From the NCBI GenBank assembly GCA_019454045.1, contig SKCR01032776.1, positions 310,001 through 374,000 on the forward strand: a DNA stretch of 64,000 nucleotides, written 5' to 3'. The translations under genes were made by a program, and so were the position numbers. This stretch comes from Zanthoxylum bungeanum. Taxonomy: Eukaryota; Streptophyta; Magnoliopsida; Sapindales; Rutaceae. Shown here piece after piece: positions 31,769 through 42,650 of this stretch; within the stretch, counting starts at the first letter, position 1, and every line of letters begins with the position of its first letter. The notes under the pieces are model-generated. The model worked only from the letters and a program-made list of their open reading frames with translations. It made no database searches and was not told where the DNA came from.

Positions 31769-32810
31769 AAAGCCTGAAGAAAACCTGGTTGCAGAGGAAG
31801 AAGTGTCTATAGATGAGGAAGACATTTACCTTCCTGATTTGTTTGAATGTACTTCTGCACTATCCAATAGTAAAGACATTTCTTTTGCTTACTTGTCTGA
31901 GTCATTTCCATTTGCTCTACATGAATCAAGCATATTTGATATCAGTTCAGCCAGAACTATTGCATTTAACTTGGGTACATCTGAGAACTCCAAGGAAATT
32001 CTGATTACAAGTGAAGTTACCTCCGAGGAGATGGAAAAATTAGAAGAAGTATTGGTCAGATATGCCAAAGTATTTGCTTGGTCCTATGAGGACATGCTTA
32101 GGGTAGACAGAAGCATTTCCCAGCACACAATACCCACTTATCCGAATATGAGGCCAGTGAAACAGAAACTCCGACGGATGAGACCTGAGTGGGCCGAGAA
32201 GGTCAGAGAAGAGGTTAAGAAACAGATAAATGTGGGGTTCTTGGAAGTAGTGAAGTATCCTAAGTGGTTAGCAAATATTGTGCCAGTACCGAAGAAAGAC
32301 GGGAAAGTCAGAATGTGTGTGGATTACAGAGATCTCAACAAGGCTTGCCCGAAAGATGATTTTCCTCTACCGCATATAGATGTTCTGGTTGATAGTACGG
32401 CTCTATCTGCTATGTATTCATTTGTAGACGGGTTTTCACGTTACAATCAGATGCTCATGGCTGAGGAAGATAAGCACAAGACTGCCTTTGTTACCGAGTG
32501 AGATTGAAGTGTAATGCCATTTGGGCTCAAGAATGCATGGGCTACGTATCAACGGATGGCCACTACCTTATTTCATGACTTGATGCACAAAGAGATTGAA
32601 GTGTATATGGATGACATAATGGTGAAATCAGAGACAAGAATTGGGCATATAGAAGCACTGGAGAGGTTCCTTCAGAGAGTTGACAAGTACAACCTGCGGG
32701 TGAACCCCAAGAAATGTGTGTTTGGGGTAACATCAGGAAAGCTGCTGGGGCATACAGAGGGAAGGGGAGGAATTGAGGTAGACTCTGAAAAGATCAAAGC
32801 AATCACATAG
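31769..32810 (+). pseudogene. Linker and reverse transcriptase of element D (after C), broken
   Basis: Resumes D's polyprotein exactly where it was cut at 17536. It codes for EEVSIDEEDIYLPDLFECTS, VPVPKKDGKVRMCVDYRDLNKACPKDD and FVDGFSRYNQM. After TE a TGA (32500-32502) and a rearranged stretch replace C's WGTYCYKVI. RT resumes at 32514 with MPFGLKNAWATYQRM and YMDD (32604-32615). Another stop (TAG, 32808-32810) follows KIKAIT. The N-terminal residues of the ORF starting at 31740 come from C's LTR and are not part of D's protein. Confidence 0.88.
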
Positions 32811-33860
32811 ATGCCAGCACTGAAGACTGAGAAGGAGGTCAGAGCATTCCTGGGGAAGATTCAGTACATCAATTGGTTCATCGCCAAGTTGACGTCAGTG
32901 TGTGAGCCTATCTTCAAACTATTGAGAAAAGATCAGCCGGTAAAGTGGAATGAGCAGTCTCAAGTAGCATTCGACAAGATCAGAGAGTACTTGGTAAAGC
33001 CTCGTGTGTTGAAACCTCTGAGATTGGGCAGACCTTTGATACTGTATTTGGCCATAGAATCAGAAGCACTGGGGGCAATGATAGTACAGGCAGATGAGAC
33101 AGGGGTAAAACATGTAGTTTACTATCTGAGTAAGAAGATGCTCCCGTATGAGGCTCGATATCAGGAAGTAGAGAAGATCTATCTTGCAGTGGTATGGGCT
33201 TCCAGAAAATTGCGGCATTACTTCCAGTCTTACAAGATCCAGGTAGTGGCAAAGGATAATCCTCTGAAATATCTGCATTCAGTGCCTTCGCTAGTGGGTA
33301 AATTGGGCAGATGGTTAGTATTGCTGACAGAGTTGCCATTGAGTATCTCACCACCAAAGTGGTCAAGGGGCCAGCAGTAGCAGAGTTTCTGGCGTTGCAA
33401 CCTATTGAAGAAGATCAGTATAAGTTTGAATTTCCCGATGAAGATATCCGAGCAATTACAGTTCAGAGATGGAAAATGTATTTTGACGGAGCCGTGAATT
33501 ACAACGGAGCCAGAATTGGGATTGTGATTGTGACCCCCGAAGGAGAAACCTTGCCTTTGGCCAAAAGGTTGACATTCAGAGTAACAAACAACATGGCCTA
33601 GTATGAAGCATGTGCTTTTGGTTTGACTGCATTGATAGCCTTGAAGGCCGAGAGTGTGGAAGTCTATGGAGTAACTATGTTGGTAGTCCAGCAAATGCGA
33701 GGAGAATGGGAATTGAAAGAAGAACGGTTGAAACCCTACATTTTTCACCTCAGAAAATTGGCACAGGTTATCCCCGATTGTAAGTTTCAGCACTTGCCAA
33801 GAGAAGAGAATCAGATGGCAGATGCGTTAGCTACACTTGCAGCGACTTGGGAAAATCTAG
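32811..33860 (+). pseudogene. RNase H and archaeal-type RNase H of element D, broken
   Basis: LGKIQYINWF, ILYLAIESEALGAMIVQADETG, YYLSKKM and WASRKLRHYF are the first RNase H. A small indel near 33330 shifts the frame; the second RNase H follows with MYFDGAV, then a TAG in place of the Glu codon after NNMA (33598-33600), then YGVTMLV where the catalytic Asp of YGDSMLV has become Val, and NQMADALATLAA. The loss of catalytic residues adds to the frameshifts. Confidence 0.87.
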
Positions 33861-35201
33861 AAAAGTTAGTGATGAGACCGTTGATACTGACGACAGCAAG
33901 CAAACCTGTTTATGAGATAGAGCGAATTCTGGAAATAGAGGTCAATGATTTTAAACCTTGGTATTATGACATTCAGAGGTATCTGGAATGTGGGGAACTC
34001 CCAGAGGGAGCAGGTAGAAAAGACAGAATAGCTTCAGAGGTTAGCTTCACAGTGTTTGATTTTGAAAGGGGAACTGTACAAGAGGCAAGCAAACGATATT
34101 CAGTTGAAATGTGTGAGAAAAGAAGTGGCTCAGCATCTAATGGAAGAAGTACACGCCGGGGTATGTGGTCCGCACATGAACGGATTGAATCTGTCCCGCA
34201 AGATAGTGAGATAAGGTTTTTACTGGTCAACCATGGAGACAGACTGTGCGATGATGGTAAAGCACTGTAATAATTGTCAGGCACACAACAATTTGAATCA
34301 TTTGCCACACACAGAGTTGCATGGGCTGTCAGAACCGTGGCCTTTCTCAGCATGGGGAATTGATATGATTGGAGAGATTCGACCGAATGCATCGAATGGG
34401 CATCGCTTCATAGTAGTGGCAGTAGATTCCTTCTCAAAGTGGGTGGAAGCCGAGTCATTCCGCAATGTTACAGCGAAATAGATGGCAAAGTTTATAGCTC
34501 GGAATCTCATTTGTCGGTATGGTATGCTGCAGCATGTGGTTACAAATAACAATGTTCAGTTCCATGGGGAAACAAAGGCAATACTACAGAAATACATGAT
34601 AGGCCATCATAAGTCATCACCGTAAAGACCACAGGCAATTGAGGCAGATGAGGCCGCCAACAAGACTATAAAGACGATTTTAGCCAAGATGACAGAAAAC
34701 TGCAAAGATTGGGCCGATAAACTACCGTATGCTTTGTGGGGGTACTAAACATCAGTAAGAACAGCAACATGGGCCACGCCTTACTCTCTGTTCTATGGAA
34801 TGGAAGCAGTATTGCCAGTGGAAGTGGAAATACAATCTATGAGGGTATTAGCAGAGGCAGAGTTACCAGAACAAGAATGGGCCGCATAGAGGTTTGATCA
34901 GTTAGTACTGCTGGATGAGAAGAGAACAAAGTCTTTGTATCACATGTAGTTGTATCAGAAGAGACTGGCCCGAGCATTCAATAAGAAAGTACGTCCCACC
35001 AAGATCAGAAAGGGTGATTTGGTACTTAAGCAGTCGAGGCCGTCGACGACGGATCCGAGAGGAAAGTTCAGACCTAACTGGGAAGGACCTTATATAGTGC
35101 AGAAAGTAATGGGAAATGGAGAAGTGAGACTGTCAGACTTGGAAGGAAATGAGTTCACCAAGCCGATCAACGTAGACAGATTGAAGCAGTACTTTGCCTA
35201 A
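33861..35201 (+). pseudogene. Integrase of element D, broken
   Basis: Starts as the 33623 frame (MRPLILTTASKPVYEIERIL), shifts frame near 34030, and regains an integrase frame at 34233 with CNNCQAHNN, the zinc ligand pair, and GIDMIGEIRPNASNGHRFIVVAVDSFSKWVEAES. Stops at 34479-34481 and further on (about 34624, 34746, 34887 and 34947) break the catalytic core; VTDNG is changed. The tail is again open (34950-35201: YQKRLARAFNKKVRP, NWEGPYIV, INVDRLKQYFA). Confidence 0.86.
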
Positions 35202-35498
35202 GGGAGAGAAGACTGAGCAGTCATCAGAAAGATTGAAAGAAGACCTAACCCAACGGGATAAGAAACACATGCATGCATGCATACACGTAACATACCTTGC
35301 ATTCTCTTCGTGTTTGTTTTGTTTTGTGTTCGTAGGTTCGAAGAAAAAAAAAAGCTGCAGAGATGAGCCAATAAAAAGCAACGTCAGCGTAATTTCAGAT
35401 TTGGGGATGAATCCCAGGGGTGAGGCCCACATCAGCAGTTTTGGGGATACGTCCCAGGGTTGTAACCCACGTCAGCAGTTTCGGGGATGCGTCCTAGG
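35202..35498 (+). other. 3' non-coding region of element D, cut by E
   Basis: Contains the GT..AG T-rich stretch (35287-35335) and three degenerate GGGGAT(G/A)..TCC sub-units (35401-35498). E begins at 35499, and the sequence that should follow (rest of array, PPT, most of the 3' LTR) is missing. Confidence 0.8.
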
Positions 35499-37448
35499 TG
35501 TTAGACATTATGTCCCATAGCGTCACTGTTTGTAAATGATATTGTATTATTGTACAAAATTAACTATGTGATAATGAAATTGCCTTTTGCCGTTTTGTAA
35601 TATTATTTACTTTGATATATAAATGGCGAAAGTCCATATGATTAATACCGGATTGAGATGATATGAGACAGTATCAATCCATAAAGGTTTAATCATTAAA
35701 TATCCCTAGTCGGAGTATTATCGAGATCGGACATCGATAATGCGGAATAGACTAGTATTGCGCTTGTGCACGTTGTGAGGGCACAACGGCATAGTTCTCA
35801 TATATTTAAGTATTGGATACTTATGCAAGTGCGATAGGAGGTTGTGTTTTACCGATGGTACGGAAAACAGCTTCGCTCTGGATAGACCCCGCGGAATCCC
35901 ATTGGTAGTATGTCTGCGTGTCTATGGGAGGCCGCATCAGGGTAGGTGTATATGGTCTTAACCTGAGACTTACATCGCTAGTACTTGCGACAATCGGTAA
36001 ACTTTGGTTTTGGTGGTTGGGGACCTTAACCGGTTCTGTGTACACCTCTTCTGGGTTTATCGAGAATCGTAGTGTACTGGATGTGATGTCGAGATAGAAG
36101 TATCACTTTAGACATATGGAGGTGATGATCACGCAGGACACAGAACTAGTACTCTATAAAAGGTTGCAACCGTCGGGACAATATGACCAGGTCAGGATTG
36201 TCCGATTTAAAGAGACTAGTTGCTTGATGTCCGATATATGTTTCGTACGGGGCAGACACATTTCCAGCCCCAGGCCTAACATGTGATCATCCGATACTGG
36301 TTCGATATACGCAATACTACGGTATACTACGCTTGATATAGATCTTATATTCCTATAAGAATATTTCTGGAGAATTGGGTAGGCATGGCGCTTTGCTAGA
36401 AGCCAACCTTGTCTTGTGAATCGGTAAAAACGTAGTACGAGGTACGTACGTGTTCGGATAATTCGATGACCGTATTTACTGCCAACATATCCGGAGATCT
36501 CTTGGGTCGCTTCCCGAAGATTCACCAATGACGTATGATTCAAACTCGATTAATCTTGGATTAATTACGGAGAGACTTTATCTTGGATAAAGTACTATAC
36601 ATGGAGAGAGAACGATTAATTTGGAATTAATCGTAAAATTATTATATTCGATATAATAATCGAAATTCGATTTCGACGCGAAATTAAAATTAGATTTTAA
36701 TTCGGGCAAACGAGTTAATTAGAATTAATTCGTTAGCGACGTAAATAATAATTTCGCTAGGCGAAATTATTTATTTAAATTCGATTTAATTAACGTCGCG
36801 ACGTAAGTTCGGTATTTCGGAAATATCGAACCCGAACGCGTGAGTGCACGTGGGCCCACTTTCATTTGGAAACGTGTGGGGCCCACATGACACATGTCAT
36901 ATTATGCATTATTTAACTCTAATGCATTGCATGGAGATAGTGTACAATGCACTCAATGGTTTTGCATGGAAATTGAGTGTTTGACACTCTAAGCCATTGC
37001 ATGATTTGTGTCATAAGTTTATTATTAATTTAATAATATTATGGCATAAATATAAATTGATTTTTTGTAACAAAAATCATTCAACTCTCCTCTCTCTCAC
37101 ATTGCCGAAACTACATGCAGTTTTGGGCTCTCCATTTCTTCAATTTTTGTGGCAAGATTTGAAGAAGTTGTGCATTCAAAATCACAACAAAGGCTAGCAC
37201 CTTCAAGGGATCATACGTAGGTGATATGGGAAACTAATCATTGAGCTTGGAAGGATAAAACTCGACTTGGAGTCCATCTTTTGTTCTTGGCCGAGAGCTT
37301 CACTGCACAAGGGAGGAATTTCGCATCATCTTAGCATCCATTTTCAAGTATTGTGAGTATGATTCCGCCATACTTAAATAAATCATTCATGTATTTATAT
37401 ATTTTGCTTGTTCTTGTTGATCTTGGGGCTTGGTAATAGAAACCAACA
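35499..37448 (+). repeat. 5' LTR of element E
   Basis: Runs TGTTAGAC to ACCAACA followed by the PBS. It shares the first about 1.1 kb with other copia LTRs here. It includes a palindrome chain (36549-36831) and, in sense, a MGGRIRVGVYGLNLRL-type reading frame near 35924. A TATA-like CATATATTTAAG lies near 35797. Confidence 0.9.
36549..36831 (+). repeat. Chain of short palindromes with 3-nt centres in E LTR
   Basis: Successive near-perfect inverted repeats: ATTAATC (centre TTG), ACTTTATC (TTG), CGATTAATT (TGG), ATTATTATAT (TCG), CGAAAT (TCG), AATTAAAAT (TAG), a CGAGTTAATT unit, AATAATTTCGC (TAG) and TTAAAT (TCG), ending with a 12-bp stem at 36807-36831. Most have perfect stems of 6-11 bp and exactly three unpaired bases of the form TNG. 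Equivalent chains occur in the other copia LTRs. Confidence 0.9.
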
Positions 37449-37449
37449 A

Positions 37450-37461
37450 TGGTATCAGAGC
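37450..37461 (+). promoter_or_regulatory. Primer-binding site of E (initiator tRNA-Met)
   Basis: TGGTATCAGAGC, complementary to the plant initiator tRNA-Met 3' end, one nt after the LTR. Confidence 0.93.
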
Positions 37462-39658
37462 TTAAAGAGCATGCAAATATATTAGGATGTTATTTGGGGA
37501 AAATTGTATGAAGCATGATTTGATGAGTTTGCTTGATTAAATATGCTTAGATGTATGTTATTTAGATTATACATCATCAATTTCATGGAAAATAAATTGG
37601 ATTAATTTTTCCAACCCAAATGAGGCTTGGCCGAATACATGCAAGCATATGGACTAGATGATTTTTTAATTTTAAGACATTAGATGACTTGAAACAATAT
37701 GGAATGATGATTTGTAACTCGATTGGATTGAAAACGAAATCGGAACCATTTTAATCACCTTGGCCGAATGCTTGATGGAGGATTAGGGACTTGATTTTTT
37801 GTTTAAATAATGTTGGACATATATTTTAGATAAAAATATGATTAATGGATTAATTTGATATTTTGGGAATATTGATTTAAAGAATTAATCATGATAATAC
37901 ACTTTAATTAATTAAGTTATAAAATTTGGAATTTTAAAATTTGGTTAGTTGGGCTTAATTTTGAATTGGGCCTAAAACTATTATATTTGGACATAATGGG
38001 CTTGGTTGGGCCAAGTAGATTTGGACCATTTGGATTGGATCCAAAATGGGCCTAAATCACACCATTTAAGCCCAAATATAATAAATGGGCTTTTATGTTT
38101 AATTGGGCCTTATGGGCTTGATATTGATTTTATGGCATATGAGGGTGATTCCTTATTGGGCTTGGTAATTGGGTTTGACCCATACATTGACCAAAACCCA
38201 AGCCTAAAGAAATCAATTGAAAGCCCATCGGACTTTAATTAAACGGACATTAGATGTTAGTTGGGCTTTGAGACCCGATTGTATTAGATTTGGAATCTAA
38301 GTTATAAAAGCACAATAAAAGTGTAAATATTTAATTTAGAATTAAATAAAAGGATTAGTATTGAATACGACTTAAATTGGATTTAACGAGTAGTTCGATA
38401 TAATTCGTGAATTCATACTATAAGTATTTATTCTCAAATTGAGTTGGACTCGCGCAAATGCAAACAATTGTTGAACATTGTATTGTCACCTAATTAAAGA
38501 CTAATTAATTGGATTTGATTGGTTGTATAACATGCCTTGAATGAATGAATGTGGATGTGATGTATGAATAGTGTATATCGGATGGATATTAGAATGGAAG
38601 GGTAATTTTAGAAATTATTGTAAATTTAGAATATATAAATTGGACCTGCGTGTCCAGCCTTTCTCTTATTGTCTCTTTGTATTCTCTTCTCACCTAATTC
38701 CCCTCAATGTAAATGAGGTTTCTCTTATTGTATTATGTAATTGGGTAAGAGTAGAATAGTGCTAGCGGGGAGAGGAAAGGGAGTGATTTGTTCTAGGAAC
38801 AAGTTGTTGTTCATATCCATCCGTATATCGCTATTACTTTACTTTACGCGCTTTATGATGTTTTAGAAGCATGCTTAAGGGTGTATGATGATGAGACCTA
38901 ACAAAGATAAATTAATTGGTTGCCAATTACGCGAAAAATCCCTCAAATAATATTAAGCGATTTTCCTTCCATTGAATGATTCTTGTTCAAGATCCGAAGT
39001 TGGCATTGGTTTGTTTGGCCAAAGTCAAGACCTTTGTCAATCAAGGATGTACTTGAATCATGAGAGTTTTGTTGCATATCGGTGTCTTGTCCAAATCGTG
39101 ATTTTTATTGGCCAAAGTCAAGATCACTTTTTGTCCAATAACATTGATTACGAAACTTTCCTCGTCAATGGGTCCCGCTTAACTGGAATCATTAGGTTTG
39201 TTTTTGGCCAAAGCCAAGGCCTAGATGATTCGGAGGATAGGGTTAGGAAAATGTAATGGATACATTGACATTATACATATGTTTGGGACTTGGATGTCCA
39301 CCTAACCGGATCTAGGAATTGGATGAGATCCAATTGATCATAGAGATCTACCTAAGTTAAATAGCATACAGCTTTTATTGGCCAAAGTCAAGGTTGTGTG
39401 TTATTTAACGGGATCCTAGCCCACTAGGAAATGCGATTTCCCGAGTTCTCCACAAGAGGGTTAGAGACTTGAAGAAAATAGTGGGAGGCTATTATTGAAT
39501 TTGCAATTTCGTTCAGATACTTAGCCTTACGCGTCTTTCAAAATTATTTCGTCAATATTTTATTAATTAGTTGGACTAATATATTGTTATTTTGCTTGTA
39601 ACAGTTTGACTGTACCCATAACATCGTTGACTTTATAGTTGGACTATAGTTGTCAAGA
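37462..39658 (+). other. Long leader of element E with repeated TTGGCCAAAGTCAAG
   Basis: 2.2 kb with no gene. Blocks such as CTTGGTTGGGCC recur near 37960-38120. TTGGCCAAAGTCAAG occurs at 39015, 39108, 39204 (one change) and 39378. GATCCTAGCCCACTAGG and a following GGGTTAGAG phrase near 39410-39470 are shared with the leaders of B and F. AT-rich GTTGGACTATAGTT phrases precede the gag ATG. Confidence 0.8.
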
Positions 39659-39786
39659 TGACTGGCAAGGGTAATGTCCGCGACATAATCATGGGCGATA
39701 ATGTCTTCAAAGGGACAAACTTTGCCGACTGGGAAATGAACCTCAAGATAGTGCTTGGGGCTGAGAGGGTGCTGTATACTATTCAC
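39659..39786 (+). pseudogene. Copia gag N-terminus (element E), truncated
   Basis: The 43 codons give a gag start with MGDNVFKGTNFADWEMNLK and VLGAERVLYTI; the GTNFADW..NLKIVL pattern is the classic copia gag N-terminus. The frame runs into D's LTR at 39787. This is the only recognisable gag start among the copia copies in this window. Confidence 0.85.
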
Positions 39787-40336
39787 AGATTTCGTGCATA
39801 ATTGTACATTTGTCGTTCATCTATATTCCCCACATGTATGAGTACAATGTGTTTATTAACTTGTATGCTTGTCGTATGTTAATTTATCTTCATGCATGTG
39901 AATTGAGACATAGATTATATGCAATTAGGCTGTATGCAAATTGAGACATGGATTATATGGAAATAGGCTGTATGCAAATTCAGATATAGGTTGTATGTAA
40001 ATATGAAGATGTGTTACATGTAAATTTAGATGAACTTTTTTATGTATGCATGCGAACTTAGGAGTAAATCATCCTTGGAAATATGTTGCTTAGGCTTGGT
40101 TAGATTATTGCACAAATTATTTTCTTACAAGTGGCATAAGTAATGGACCATTCCGAACCCAACAGTTTGAGGTCTTCCCTTGCGAGGGGTGAGTGCGGCC
40201 TTAAATATCATTTTCCCGGTTCATACCGGGTGGCGACTCCATTATTATCCGGTTTAGTCCCTCACAGGCTATTTCGTACTCCCAACCGGGTCGCGAGCCC
40301 GGAACAGCATGCGTCGCCCAGTTTCTGTGTCCCACA
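39787..40336 (+). repeat. 3' LTR of element D, last 550 bp
   Basis: Matches D's 5' LTR from about 16030 to its end (CGTGCATAATTGT, TATGCAATTAGGCTGTATGC, CCCGGTTCA..CCGGGTGGCGACTCC) and preserves the true terminus TGTGTCCCACA that the 5' copy lost. A short internal deletion between two TTGT/TTGTCG phrases is visible near 39805. TSD gtaac follows. Confidence 0.88.
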
Positions 40337-40341
40337 GTAAC

Positions 40342-42637
40342 TTATTAGTTTTCAGGACTATCCTGAAATTATTCTCAATTTGAAAATTAAAGTCGTTAAA
40401 TACATTTTCACCCAGGATTATGTTTTAAACACTAATCATTCAATTATCTTTACTCTAATAGTCCAACTATTTAATCAACGATTTCAGGTACTATTTTTTT
40501 ATAATGATTACTATAGTCCAACTATATAATCAACTATAATTTAATAAATTATATTCAATTATATTGATTACTATAATCCAATTATAAAATCAACTATAAT
40601 TTAATAGTTTGAATACAGTCCAACTGTTAAATTAAAACAACGATTAAATATTAGTCCAACCAATATATTAATTATTTAATTGACGAAAAATTTGAATGAG
40701 CGCGTATGGCAAGTTACTAAACGAATATTGCAAATTTAATACTTGCCTCCCACTATTTTTTCGGCGAGCCTCTAACCCTCTGCGGAGTACTCGGGAAACC
40801 TTGTTTCCTAGTGGGTTAGGATCCCGTTAAATGTCACACAATCTTGACTTTGGCCAACAAATTGTATGATAATTAACTAGGTAGATCTCTAAGATAAATT
40901 GGATCCCATCCAATTCCTAGATCCAGTAGGGGGACATCCAAGTCCGAAACATATATCTTATATATGCCAATATACCTAATATATTGCCTAACCATTTTCT
41001 TCTGAGTCAACTAAGCCTTCGCTTTGGCACAACAAACTTAGTGATCCCAGTTAAGCGTGACCCATTGACCTTGGAAAGCTTCATAATCAATGTCGATGGA
41101 CAAGAAATGATCTTGACTTTGGCCAACAAATCACAACTTGGACAAGACACCAATATGGAACAAAGCCTTCATGATTCAAACACATCCTCGACGGACAAAG
41201 GCCTTGACTTTGGCCAACAAACCAATGCCAGTCTTGGATCTTGAGTAAGAATCACTCAATGGAAGGAAAAACGCTTAATATTATTTGAGGGTTTTTCACG
41301 TGCAAATTGGAAACCAATTTATTATCTTTCTTAAGGTCTAATCATCATACACCCTTAAACATGCATTCTAAACACATAATAAGGCGCATATAAATAAATA
41401 ATAATGATATGTGGATCGATACTTAAACACATTGTTCCTAGAACAAATCTCTTCATTTCCTCTCTCTCGCTAACACAAGTATTACTTCTACCCAATTACA
41501 TAACACCTATAAAGAAACCTCATTTACATTGATGGGAATAGGTGAGAAGAGAACTATAAAGAGTAATGAGGTAATAGGATGGACACACAGGTCCAATTAA
41601 TAAATTCTAAATTTATTACAACAATTTCCAAAATTGCCCCACCCATCTAATATCCATCCGATATACATTATTCATGCATCGCAACCATGTATTCACACAA
41701 GCATGTTATCAATCAATCTAATCCAAATAATTAATCTAATGATTAATGACTATCCAATGTTCAAACAACGATTTGATTTTTTGCGCGAGTCAAACTCGTT
41801 TTGCGAATAAGTACTCAAAGTACGAATTCTTGAATTATATTAAACAAAAAAATTAAATCCAATTCAATTTGTATTTAATACTAATTCGCTTATTTAATTC
41901 CAAATTAAATAATACACTTTATTAAAGAACCTTTACGACTTACATTCTAAATCTAACCGTTACGGGTCTCAAAGCCCGATTAACATCCAATGTTAATTTA
42001 ATTTAAAGTCCATTAGTCAGAATTGGACTTTATGGATATGGTTTTGGGCCCAATTGGATTCAACCAATTTAGCCTAAACCAATCTTGGTACAACCAAGCC
42101 CAATTAGCCCAATTACAACTTTACAAGACCAATTCCAAATTTGCCCCAACATAATTAAAATCCGAAATTCCAATTTCACAATTTAATTATTCAAAGTGTA
42201 TTGCCATAATTAATTGCCCAAATCAATATTTCAAAAACATCATTAGCCTAATTAATTATGCTCATTATCAACAAAACATGTCCAACACATTTTAATCAAA
42301 AATCAAACCCATTTCATGCTATAGTAGTCTCGGCATTTGGGTTTTTTTATATCCGATCGAATTCAATCCAATTAAATCCAATTCAACATACCCAATTGTT
42401 TTCCAACTCATCCAATGATGAAAAAACACAAAAAATACCAAGACATTTAGGGCATGTGGTATTGGCCAAGCCAACCAAAAAGGGGAAAAATTGATCCAAT
42501 CCATTTTCATGAAATTGATCCAATACAACTTCAATTAAACATCATTCAAGCATACTCAATCAATTAATTTTATTAAATCATGCTCAAAATCAATTTACGC
42601 AATTTTAACCCTAAATTCAAGATTCATGCTTTAACTC
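40342..42637 (-). other. Leader of element B
   Basis: Between the PBS and the missing gag start, minus sense. It has AT-rich repeats of GTCCAACTATATAATCAACT-like units (40455-40690), the conserved block around CCTAGTGGGTTAGGATCCC (about 40808), and CTTGACTTTGGCCAA (the reverse of E's motif) at 40843, 41112 and 41203. No gene is seen; an 86-aa ORF on the plus strand (40984-41244) has no family features. Confidence 0.75.
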
Positions 42638-42649
42638 GCTCTGATACCA
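42638..42649 (-). promoter_or_regulatory. Primer-binding site of B (initiator tRNA-Met)
   Basis: Plus strand GCTCTGATACCA, one nt from the LTR edge at 42651; minus strand TGGTATCAGAGC. Confidence 0.93.
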
Positions 42650-42650
42650 T

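Larger units (their letters stand above)
35499..39786 (+). mobile_element. Element E: copia element, 5' part only
   Basis: Starts TGTTAGACATTATG at 35499 and has a 1.95-kb LTR, PBS, long leader and the first 43 codons of gag, then jumps into D's 3' LTR at 39787. Flanking sequence before it is ctagg. The rest of E and its 3' LTR are gone, so a deletion joined E's gag to D's LTR. It lies in the same orientation as D. Confidence 0.87.
13871..40336 (+). mobile_element. Element D: Tat-lineage gypsy element, deleted and nested
   Basis: Starts TGTAGGCA at 13871 and ends CCCACA at 40336, with TSD ttaac (13866-13870) versus gtaac (40337-40341), one mismatch. Remaining parts are a 5' LTR with an altered 3' end, protease and linker, [C inserted], RT to integrase, 3' non-coding repeats, [E inserted], and only the last 550 bp of the 3' LTR. 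PBS, leader and gag are gone. The coding part has many more stops than C, so D is the older copy. Confidence 0.85.

Noticed and set aside
38972..39256. 94-aa ORF in E leader and similar ORFs (58712-59053) with GQSQD repeats
   Set aside because: The GQSQD peptide is a translation of the TTGGCCAAAGTCAAG motif; the ORFs do not agree in frame or ends between copies.
39015..39392. CRISPR-like array of spaced 15-mers
   Set aside because: Spacing is irregular, units are short and the host is a plant; this is a leader motif.
42258..42494. 78-aa ORF in B leader
   Set aside because: Lies in leader with high AT and no equivalent in F; chance ORF.
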